Shown one piece after another: positions 53,506 to 63,300 of a DNA stretch of 64,000 bases. Location of the stretch: NCBI RefSeq assembly GCF_943371865.1, contig NZ_CALRWL010000001.1, forward strand, positions 124,001 through 188,000, read 5' to 3'. Under the pieces are notes generated by a model. It was not told the DNA's origin and made no database searches. It worked only from the letters and a program-made list of their open reading frames with translations. Positions within the stretch are counted from its first letter, which is position 1. Every line of letters starts with the position of its first letter. This DNA is from Azorhizobium sp943371865. GTDB taxonomy: Bacteria > Pseudomonadota > Alphaproteobacteria > Rhizobiales > Xanthobacteraceae. The position numbers and the translations under genes are program-made.

Positions 53506-54591
53506 TTACTTGGCAGGCGCAGCGCGTGGGGCGGTTGCGAGGAGATCGGCGAGGTCCTTCGCGTAGAACTTGGCCATGCTTAGCGTTGCATGGCCTCTCG
53601 TGTCCGCGCTGGCGGGGACGAGCAGCACGCGGCCGTTCTTCACGTGCTTGATCTCGCGGTCCATGATGCCGGTTTCGGGCGGGTTGCGCTCGTCATCGGC
53701 GGAGTTGATGGCGAGCAGGGTAGCCGTGATCTTGTCGAGCCCGGGCGCCGCATTGTAGTCGCGGGAGGCATCCCACTGGTACAGGAAGTCGTTGGCGTCC
53801 ACGGTGAGCGGCATCTTCAGCCTGGCGTCCAGGAGGGCGTCAGCCTTCTCACGGGTTGGCGCCATGTTCTGCAGGGCCAGCGTACCGCCATTGGTGGCGA
53901 TGCCGAAGAAGACATTCGCCACCTGCACCGCCTTGGGCTGCTGCGTGTAGTCGCCGCCCTTCCAGTCGGGATCGTTGCGCACCGCATCGATAATCATGCG
54001 GCGCATTATCCAGTTGCGGCTCGACATTTCGGTCGGCTGCGACGCCATCGGCACCATGATATCCGCCATGTCGGGAAATTTGGAGCTCCAGAGCCAGGCG
54101 TGCATGCCGCCCATGGAATAGCCGATGATCATCCGCAAGTGCTTGACACCAAGCCCTTTGGTCACGAGGTCGTATTGGGCGCGAACCATGTCGTCGTAAT
54201 TGTAGCGCGGGAACTTGGCGCGCAGCCCCTCGGACGGCTTGGAAGAGGTGCCCGCTCCGATCGAATCGGTGAGGATGACGTAGTAGCGGCGGGCATCCAG
54301 CGGTTGGCCTGGACCGAACAGTTCGCCGGCAAAGGCAGGGGTCAGCATTGAGGCGGCCGAGCCGGTGGTTCCGTGCAGGATGAGGACCGGCTCGCCGGAT
54401 GGCTCTCCCACGGTGGTGTATCCGAGCTTGAGCTCGGGCAGGACCTCGCCGGTGTGGAACTTGAAATCCTTGGCGATCCACATGCCGGTCTTGGGGGCGG
54501 GGTAGTCGGCGGCGAAGGCGTTGGCCATCACCGCGACTGCGAAGGTGGTCGCAATCGCCACCATGCGCAATCCGCGCATTGTCATGCTCAT
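53506..54591 (-). CDS. Exported alpha/beta hydrolase (homoserine acetyltransferase-like fold)
   Basis: A 361-residue protein with a signal peptide (MSMTMRGLRMVAIATTFAVA... ending NAFA) and an alpha/beta hydrolase fold: oxyanion region LHGTTGSA, nucleophile S159 in GYSMGG, an acidic residue in INSADDE and the catalytic histidine H334 in TRGHATLS. The layout resembles MetX-type acyltransferases, but an exported location makes an esterase or lactonase role more likely. CGGAGA lies just before the start. It is divergent from a broken LysR-type regulator gene that may once have controlled it. Confidence 0.85.
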   Translation of the reverse strand: MSMTMRGLRMVAIATTFAVAVMANAFAADYPAPKTGMWIAKDFKFHTGEVLPELKLGYTTVGEPSGEPVLILHGTTGSAASMLTPAFAGELFGPGQPLDARRYYVILTDSIGAGTSSKPSEGLRAKFPRYNYDDMVRAQYDLVTKGLGVKHLRMIIGYSMGGMHAWLWSSKFPDMADIMVPMASQPTEMSSRNWIMRRMIIDAVRNDPDWKGGDYTQQPKAVQVANVFFGIATNGGTLALQNMAPTREKADALLDARLKMPLTVDANDFLYQWDASRDYNAAPGLDKITATLLAINSADDERNPPETGIMDREIKHVKNGRVLLVPASADTRGHATLSMAKFYAKDLADLLATAPRAAPAK

Positions 54592-54868
54592 AGTCGTCTC
54601 CGTTTCTTCCCTATCAGGTCGGGTTGGCGCCCGGTTCTGCCTGACTTTTTGTCAGGCAGTCGCCCACGCGGTTTCGCGTGGGACTGGTGACCGACCCGGT
54701 AGGGCCGGTGCGTTCATTTTTCGCTGTTTGGTAACTTTTCGCAAGCGTTCGAAACCAAACTTGGGCCAAAAGCGAAAGAAAACGAAAACAAAACGACAGA
54801 AAGTGACGAGCCGGTGCCTTCACTGCCGCTTGTCCGCCTTCCGATGAACGAGGCACGCCCCAGCCGAG

Positions 54869-55196
54869 TTCCGCTATCAGAGCACCGGTCATGTCTTGCG
54901 CCGGCCGTTCCGGGTGGGCAATGGCGATCTGGAGATAGTGCCGCCGTCCGGCATTGTGGTGGATGCGGCGAAGCGCTGATCGCCACGCTCGTTGTCGGCG
55001 GCGGCATCGGCATCAGCGCGAGCTTTGTTGCGGCGCCTTATGTGGCGCGGGCCGAATTGGCGCCGATCCTACTGCCGTCACGCGGGACAATATCACGACG
55101 GTCTGGCCCGAAAGCCGCCGCTCCAACGCCGCCGTACGCGCCTTCCTCAGCGATCTGCAGACGGTTTTTCCGCAGCGAATGGCGGCGTTCGACTGA
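54869..55196 (+). pseudogene. LysR family regulator remnant, C-terminal part with two frameshifts
   Basis: Three consecutive frames together give the end of a LysR effector domain. Frame 2 gives VGNGDLEIVPPSGIVVD up to a stop at 54979, frame 1 gives GEALIATLVVGGGIGIS and APYVARAELAPIL, and frame 3 gives the typical C-terminus TVWPESRRSNAAVRAFLSDL ending at 55196. The DNA-binding half is missing. The gene is therefore truncated and frameshifted. It lies divergent from the alpha/beta hydrolase gene, a common arrangement for regulator and target. Confidence 0.75.
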
Positions 55197-55287
55197 CGGA
55201 CTCCGAGGTCAGCCGCACGAGGTGCGATGGGGGGCAGCGCATTGGTTCGGCGGCTGACCCGCCCCGATTGAGTGGTCCAGTTTGACG

Positions 55288-56028
55288 CTAAAGCCGCTCG
55301 GCGTCCCCGGCCACCACGTCGCGCAGGCGGCTGGTGGCGGCACGGCCCAGCACCAGGGTCTCGCCGACCCCCTCCAGCGTGACGCGGGAGCGGTTGCGCG
55401 AGGGGGTGTCGAAGCTGCGCAGGCGGTCGCGATTGAGGATCAGCGAGCGGCTCAGGCGCACGAAGGGCGGGGCGGGCAGCACGGTCTCGAAATGGCTGAG
55501 GGTGCGCCAGATCAGCAAGGGCGGCTGGTCCGCCAGCACCACGCGGGTGAAATCGCCCTCGGCGCAGAGCGCGGCGATCTCGGCGGGGGCCGCCAGCACG
55601 GTGCGGTTGGGGGTGCGCAGTTCCAGGATGTCCCGGCCGCTGCCGGCCTCTCCCGCGCCGTCGGGCTCCGGCGGCGGGCGGTTGCGGCGCAGGCGGGCGA
55701 GGGCTTCCGCCAACCGCTCCGGCCGCACGGGTTTCAGCAGATAGTCCACCGCATCGGCGGCGAACGCATCCACCGCATATTCCGCATGGGCGGTGACGAA
55801 CACCACCTTGGGCGCCGGCTCCAGGCGCGAAATCAATTCGAAGCCGTCGCTGGCGCCCAGATCGATGTCCAGGAACACCGCGTCGGGCTTTTCCGCCGCG
55901 ATCAGCCGCACCGCGCCCGCAAGGCTGTCGGCGGCGCCCAGGATGGCCACGTCCCCGTGGGCGGCGAGCAGCCGGCGCATGGCGCGGATGGCCAGAGGTT
56001 CGTCATCGACGATCACGACCCGGAGCAT
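55288..56028 (-). CDS. LytTR family response regulator
   Basis: A 246-residue response regulator. The receiver domain has the acidic pair D8-D9, phosphorylation site D54 (VFLDIDLG) and K99. The C-terminal LytTR DNA-binding domain has ALCAEGDFTRV and FVRLSRSLILNRDRL. Its start lies inside the end of the histidine kinase gene (16-base overlap), so the two form a pair. LytTR regulators often control secreted or cell-surface functions. The target is unknown; the adjacent divergent cellulase-like gene is one candidate. Confidence 0.92.
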   Translation of the reverse strand: MLRVVIVDDEPLAIRAMRRLLAAHGDVAILGAADSLAGAVRLIAAEKPDAVFLDIDLGASDGFELISRLEPAPKVVFVTAHAEYAVDAFAADAVDYLLKPVRPERLAEALARLRRNRPPPEPDGAGEAGSGRDILELRTPNRTVLAAPAEIAALCAEGDFTRVVLADQPPLLIWRTLSHFETVLPAPPFVRLSRSLILNRDRLRSFDTPSRNRSRVTLEGVGETLVLGRAATSRLRDVVAGDAERL

Positions 56029-57200
56029 GGTTCGCCCTCCAGCAACAGTTCCGCGACCACCACGTCGCGATGGGTGCAATCCTCGGTCTGCGGCCCGGCG
56101 GGTTCCTGGCGCAGGCTGAAATGGTGCCGTCCGGGATAGTGCAGCGCAAGGCGCCGGCGCACATTCTCCAGGCCGATGCCGGTGCGGGTGAGGGCGCCAG
56201 TGCCCGCCGGCGCCAGGGTGCCGCTGTTCTGGATCTGCACCCGCAGGTTGTCGCCTTCCGCATGAATGCGCACCCGCACATCCAGATGGCTTTCCCGGTC
56301 GCCATATTTGACCGCGTTTTCCACCAAGGGTTGCAGCAGGAAGCTGACGATGGCGCGGGGCGCGGCAGCGGGGTCGGTCTCGATGGCGGTGTGCAGGCGG
56401 GGTCCGAAGCGGGCTTCCTGCACCCGCAGATAGGCGGCCAGCGCCTCGGTCTCGGCGGCGACGGAGACCACGGTCTTGTCCACCCCCGCCAGGGAATGGC
56501 GCAGATAGGCGGACAGATCACCCAGCATGGCCAGAGCGGCGGCGGGATGCTCGGGGATCTCCTCCGCCACGCCGTTGAGGGCGTTGAACAGGAAATGCGG
56601 ATCGAGCTGCAGCCGCAATTGCTGCAATTCCGCCCGCAGCGCCTCGGCCTCGGCCAGCGCGGCGCGCTGGCGGTCGGTGCGCCCGCCCAGCTCCGCCTTG
56701 ACCCAGAAATAGGCCAGGCTCCACCCGGCGAAGATCAGCATGTAATAGGCCAGCGGCGCCAGCACCTCCTGCCGGGAATTCCAGTCGGGGATGTTCCAGC
56801 CCATGGGCGCGCGCACCAGGGTCATGGCCGAGACCACCGCCACCGCGCTGGCGGCGCTCAGCAGCAGGATGCAGCCGAACGCCAGGCCCGACAGCCGGCC
56901 ATCGAACCCCATGCGCCCGAACGCCGCCCGCAAGGTGGCCGCCACCAGCATCAGCAGCGGCTCCATGACCAAGGTGATGGTCAGGGCCAGGGTGAAGCTC
57001 TGGTAGACGATGCTGCGGGTGGCCAGATCCACCAGGGAAAACACCCCCCAGACCACCAATTGCACCCGCCAGAACACCGGTATCTGATACCACCAGATGC
57101 GGAAGCGGCCCTGGGCGGTGGTGATTCCATCTCCGAATATCGACACGTCCCACCCCGCTCGAACCTGGGTCTTTGCGGCTCTCAGCGGAGGTAACGGCAT
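56013..57200 (-). CDS. LytS-type sensor histidine kinase
   Basis: About 395 residues: several membrane helices in the first ~165 residues, a short coiled coil, then the His_kinase motif LQLDPHFLFNALNG with H202, and an ATPase domain with PLVENAVKYG and GIGLENVRRRL. It pairs with the LytTR regulator encoded downstream. The start is uncertain: ATG at 57200 was used, but GTG at 57284 or 57146 is possible, and none has a strong ribosome-binding site. The N-terminal membrane part may sense an extracellular or membrane signal. Confidence 0.85.
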   Translation of the reverse strand: MPLPPLRAAKTQVRAGWDVSIFGDGITTAQGRFRIWWYQIPVFWRVQLVVWGVFSLVDLATRSIVYQSFTLALTITLVMEPLLMLVAATLRAAFGRMGFDGRLSGLAFGCILLLSAASAVAVVSAMTLVRAPMGWNIPDWNSRQEVLAPLAYYMLIFAGWSLAYFWVKAELGGRTDRQRAALAEAEALRAELQQLRLQLDPHFLFNALNGVAEEIPEHPAAALAMLGDLSAYLRHSLAGVDKTVVSVAAETEALAAYLRVQEARFGPRLHTAIETDPAAAPRAIVSFLLQPLVENAVKYGDRESHLDVRVRIHAEGDNLRVQIQNSGTLAPAGTGALTRTGIGLENVRRRLALHYPGRHHFSLRQEPAGPQTEDCTHRDVVVAELLLEGEPCSGS

Positions 57201-57379
57201 TTGCGGGCGAGGGGCAAGACGGGCCGCCGCAGACCTTGGGGAAGGCGGGCCGGGCGGCCTCGTCGTTTTTCCGGGCCGCTTCACCGAGTACCGCAGGCTT
57301 GGCCTTAAAATCCCCGGCCGCTTTGTGAGACGAACGCTCCAGAAGCACGCTTCACGCCGTGCAGAAGGGAGCGCCGATC

Positions 57380-60300
57380 ATGACCGACACCAGCAGCACC
57401 GAAGGCCGCATCTTCGTGGTCGACACCGCAGGCGCGGACATCATTGGATTCGATCCGGCCAAGGACAAGTTGGACCTCGGCGACAACTCGGTTCACAACT
57501 TCATCATCGTCGACACCCCCACCGGGGTCGGCTTCATGAACCCGTGGTCGGGGGAGACCTTGATCGTCCAGGGGGTCTCCCTGGCGCAATTGACCATCGA
57601 CAGCTTCGTGCCGATCGTGAACGACCATCTGCGCCAGACCCTGTCCGGGGCGCTGGCCTGGGAACAGGGCATCGTCGAGGCGCCGAACACGGTCTATGCC
57701 CGTTCCCACGAACTGGGGCAGATCGACAAGGTGGCGTTCGATCCGGCCACCGACGTGGTGGACTTCCGCTATTTCGGCACCCGCGAACAGATCTATATGA
57801 GCGACAGCGCGGAAGGGGTGATCATCTCCAATTCCGGCACCGGGCAGGCGCTGATCCTGCTGGGGGTGACCAAGGCGGAATTGAGCGTCACCAATTTCGT
57901 GTTCTACGCCGCCGAGGTGCGCGAGGACCGGGTGCACCTGCAATTGGGCTTCACCACCGTGCCGGACAGCCAGGTGATCGCGCAGGGCGTGGCGATGGCC
58001 GGCACCAACACCTGGCCGACCGCGGCGGGCGGCGGGGATGCTCCCAGCGGCGTCACCGGCACCACCTATGCCATCGAATGGGACTATGACAGCAGCACGG
58101 TGCTGACGTTCAACCCGGCGGTCGACAAGCTCGATTTCGGCTGGTTCAAGGCCCATGAGTTCGACATCACCGAGGTCAACGGCTCCACCGTGATCTCCAT
58201 CACCAACAACCACCAGACCTATACGCTGACCGGCGTGAGCATCGGTGAACTGGCGATCAACAATATCATCGCCTTGGACACCACCGCCCGCGCGGAATGG
58301 CAGAGCGCGATCGATGCGGCGCCCAAGCCCGTGACGCCGCCGGTGATCAACCTGTCCGACGGCCAAGTGGTGGAAGGCGATGCCGGCACCGCGCAGATGG
58401 TTTTCACCGTCTCCTTGTCCCATGCGGCGGATGGGCCGGTGAGCGTCAGCTATTCCACCCTCAACGGCACCGCCACCGCCGGCGCGGACTATGCGTCCGC
58501 CGTGGGCACGGTGACGTTCGCCGCCGGCGAGACCGAGAAGACCATCACCATTTCGGTGAGCGGCGACACGCTGCATGAGTTCAACGAGGCGTTCAGCCTG
58601 CAATTGTCCTCGGCCTCCGGCGCCAGCATCAATGACGGCTCCGCCGTGGGCACCATCGTCGACAATGATGCGGACACCAGCCCGGGCGTGCTGCCGAAGA
58701 TCTCCATCGCCGACATTTCGGTGGTGGAGGGCAATACGGACATGGCCCATTTCCGCTTCCAGGTGACCTTGGACAAGGCCTCCACCGAGACCATCACGGT
58801 GCACTATTCGTCGTCGGATCTCACCGCCACTGGCGACACCGATTACGAGATCCTGGACGGCACCATCACCTTTGCGCCGGGCGAGACCACCCAGACCATC
58901 CACGCCCACATGTATAGCGACACCACGATCGAGCCGGACGAGACCTATACCGTCACCTTGTCCGCGCCCACCAACGCCACCATTGCCGACGGCACCGCTA
59001 TCGCCACCATCGTCAATGACGATACGGCCACCGCGCTGCCGACGATCTCCATCGCTGATGCCACGGTGGTGGAAGGCAATAGCGGCAGCGCGACGCTGAG
59101 CTTCGTGGTCAGCCTGTCGGCGGCCAGCACCAGCGCGGTGACGGTGAGTTATGCCACCGCCAATGGCACCGCCACGGCGGGCTCGGACTATACCGCCGGC
59201 ACCGGCACGGTGACGTTCGCGCCGGGGGAAACCTCCAAGACCATTCAGGTGGCGGTGGCGGGCGACACGGCGGTGGAAGCCAATGAGACCGTCACCGTGA
59301 CGCTCTCGGCCCCCACCAATGCCACCATTGCCGATGGCGCGGCCACCGGCACCCTCACCAATGACGATGTGGCGGTGGTGGTCCCCACCGTGTCCATCGC
59401 CGATGCCACCCTGGTGGAAGGCAATAGCGGGACCACGGCGCTGAGCTTCACGGTCAGCCTGTCGGCGGCCAGCACCAGCGCCGTCACGGTGAGCTATGCC
59501 ACCTCCAATGGCACCGCCACGGCGGGCTCGGACTACACCGCCAAGACCGGCACGGTGACGTTCGCGCCGGGCGAGACCACCAAGACCATCCAGGTTTCCG
59601 TCACCGGCGACACGACGGTGGAGGCCAATGAGACCTTCACGGTCGCCTTGTCGGCGCCCACGGGGGCAACCATTGCCGATGGCTCGGCGCTGGCGACGCT
59701 CACCAATGACGACGTGGCCACGGTGCCCACGGGCGGGGCGGCGGTGGACTACAGCGTCACCGGCAATTGGGGCTCCGGCTTCACCGGCGCCATGACGGTG
59801 GAAGCGGGCAGCAGCGCGCTCACCGGCTGGACGGTGGAATTCGACGCCAGCTTCACCATCACCAACATCTGGAATGCGGTGATCGTCAGCCATGTGGGCA
59901 ATCATTATGTGCTGAAGAACATGAGCTATAACGGCAGCGTCGGCGCAGGGAAGGACACCTCCTTCGGCTTCCAGGCGACGCCGGGGAGCGGCGGCACGGC
60001 GGCGGACGGCTTCCTGATCAATGGCGCGGCCTCCGGCGGCGGCACGCCCACCCCGACCCTGCCGACCCTGTCGGTGTCGGACGCCACCGTGGTGGAGGGC
60101 AATGCCGGTTCTTCGGATCTGGCCTTCACCGTGACCCTGTCGGCGGCCTCGGCCACGGCGGTGACGGTGGCCTATGGCACCGCCAACGGCACCGCCACGG
60201 CGGGCGCGGACTTCACTGCGGCTTCCGGCACGCTGACCTTCGCACCGGGGGAGACCTCCAAGGTGGTGCATGTGGCGGTCACCGGCGACACGGCGGTGGA

Positions 60301-63300
60301 GGCGAACGAGGCCCTCACCCTGACCTTGTCGTCGCCTACCAATGCCACCCTGGCCGATGGCGTCGGGGCCGGCACCATCACCAATGACGATGTGGCGGTG
60401 GTGGTGCCCACCCTCTCCATTGCCGATGCCACCTTGGTGGAAGGCAACAGCGGCACCACGCTCATGAGCTTCGTGGTCAGCCTGTCGGCGGCCACCACCG
60501 GCGCAGTGACGGTGAGCTATGCCACCGCCAACGGCACCGCCACGGCGGGCTCGGACTACACCGCCAAGACCGGCACGGTGACGTTCGCGCCGGGCGAGAC
60601 CTCCAAGACCATCCAGGTTTCCGTCACCGGCGATACGGCGGTGGAGGCCAACGAGACCTTCACGGTCGCCTTGTCGGCGCCCAGCGGGGCGACCCTGGCG
60701 GATGGCTCGGCCACCGCCACGCTCACCAATGACGATGTGGCCAGCGTGCCCACGGACGGGGCGGCGGTGGACTACAGCGTCACCGGCAATTGGGGCTCGG
60801 GCTTTACCGGTGCCATGACCGTGGAAGCGGGCAGCAGCGCGCTCACCGGCTGGACGGTGGAGTTCGACGCCAGCTTCACCATCACCAACATCTGGAATGC
60901 GGTGATCGTCAGCCATGTGGGCAACCATTATGTGCTGAAGAACGCCAGCTATAACGGCAGCGTCGGGGCGGGGAAGGATACCTCCTTCGGCTTCCAGGCA
61001 ACGCCGGGGAGCGGCGGCACGGCGGCGGACGGCTTCCTGATCAATGGCGCGGCCTCCGGCGGCGGCACGCCCACCCCGACGCTGCCGACCCTGTCGGTGT
61101 CGGACGCCACCGTGGTGGAGGGCAATGCCGGCACCAGTGAACTGGTGTTCACGGTCGCCCTCTCGGCCGCCGCCGCCTCGGCGGTGACGGTGGCCTATGC
61201 CACCGGCAACGGCACGGCGACGGCCGGCGCCGACTATACGGCGCTGAGCGGTTCGCTCACCTTTGCCGCCGGAGAAACCTCAAAGGTGATCCGGGTGCCG
61301 GTGACCGGCGACACCGTGGTGGAGGCCAATGAGGCCCTCACGCTCACCTTGTCGTCTCCCACCAACGCCACCATTGCCGATGGCGTCGGGGCCGGCACCA
61401 TCACCAATGACGACGTGGCGCCGGTGGTGCCCACCGCGTCTGTGGCGGACGCCAGCGTCACCGAAGGGGCGTCTGGCACCACGGACCTGGCCTTCACCGT
61501 GTCGCTGTCCCAGGCCACCACCACGGCGGTGACCGTGAGCTATGCCACGGCGGACGGCACCGCCACCGCCGGCTCGGACTATGCGGCAGGCTCTGGCACC
61601 ATCACCTTCGCGGCGGGCGAAACCTCGAAGGTCGTCCATGTGGCGGTGAATGGCGACACGGCGGTGGAAGCCAATGAGACCTTGAAGCTGATCCTCAGCC
61701 AGCCCACCGGGGCGACCATCGCCACCGGCACCGCCACCGGAACCATCGTCAATGACGATGTCACCCCCGGCGGCACCACGCCCACGGTCTCCATCGGCGA
61801 CACCACGGTGACCGAGGGCAATCCCACGGTGGCCACCGAGACCGGCTGGTTCAGCACCTCGGGCAACCAGATCATCGATTCCGACGGCAACAGCGTGCAG
61901 ATCGCCGGGGTGAACTGGTTCGGGTTCGAATCCAACACCGGCTCGCCGCACGGCCTGTGGACCCGCGGCTACAAGGAGATGATGCAGCAGATGCTGGACG
62001 AGGGGTTCAACACCATTCGTCTGCCCTTCTCCAGCGACATGCTGCACCGGACCGGACAGGCCGGCAGCATCGACTACAGCAAGAACCCGGATCTGGCCGG
62101 CCTCACCTCCCTGCAGGTGATGGACAAGATCGTCGAGTATGCCGAAGAGATCGGCATCAAGATCATCCTCGACCACCACCGCAGCAGCGCCGGCGACGGC
62201 ACCTCGTCCAATGGCCTGTGGTACGATAGCAGCCACTCGGAAGCCTCCTGGATCGCCGACTGGCAGATGCTGGCCACCCGCTACGCGGACAACACCGCGG
62301 TCATCGGCGCCGACCTGCACAACGAGCCCTATAACGGCACCTGGGGCGACGGCGGCACCAATGACTGGGCGCGGGCGGCGACGGACGCCGGCAATGCCAT
62401 CGGCGAGGTCAATTCCAACTGGCTGATCTTCGTCGAGGGCATCGGCACCTATCAGGGCCAGAGCTATTGGTGGGGCGGCAATTTGATGGGGGTGCGCGAC
62501 CATCCCATCGAGCTGGAGGTGGACAACAAGCTGGTCTATTCGGCCCACGACTACCCCAACTCGATCTATGAGCAGTCGTGGTTCCAGAGCGCCGACTTTG
62601 CCGAGGACCTGCCGGCCAAGTTCGACCAGATGTGGGGCTTCATCTACAAGGAGGAGATCGCCCCGGTTTACATCGGCGAATTCGGCACCAAGCTCACCGA
62701 TCCCAAGGACGTGGCCTGGTTCGAGGTCATCACCGCCTATCTCGGCGGCGACTTCAACAATGACGGCGTCAAGGACACCGCCGAGGGCGAGCATGGGCCG
62801 AGCTGGACCTTCTGGTCCTGGAACCCCAACTCCACCGACACCGGCGGCATCCTGCAGAACGACTGGACCTCGGTGAACGAGAACAAGATGGTCTATCTCA
62901 CCCCCATCGAGTCGCCGTTCCCGGCGCTGGACGGCAGCGGGGAGACCCCGGCGGGCGTCTATGCGGAGTTCCAGGTCACTTTGTCGGAAGCCTCAACGGT
63001 CGCCGTAAGTGTCGAGTATCATACAGTGGCATCGGACGCGGCTTCCGCGGCGGATTTCACTGCCACAACCGGGACCGTGGTGTTCCAGCCGGGCGAGACC
63101 ACCAAGGTGATCTCGATCGCCATCACCGCCGACAAGGTGGCGGAGGCAACCGAGCATTTCGCCGTAGTGCTTAGTAATCCCGTGGGAATTACCATTGCGG
63201 AGGAAACCGGGACCGGCACCATCCTGGACACTGACGGCACCACCACCACCCCGACGACCCCCACCACGCCGACCACGCCCACGGACGCGGATCTGCATGG

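Noticed and set aside
57305..60928. A 1207-codon open frame antisense to the GH5 gene
   Set aside because: It mirrors the repeated, GC-rich coding of the Calx-beta/CBM2 modules, gives a low-complexity H/R/G-rich product and has no start signal. It is a by-product of codon bias.
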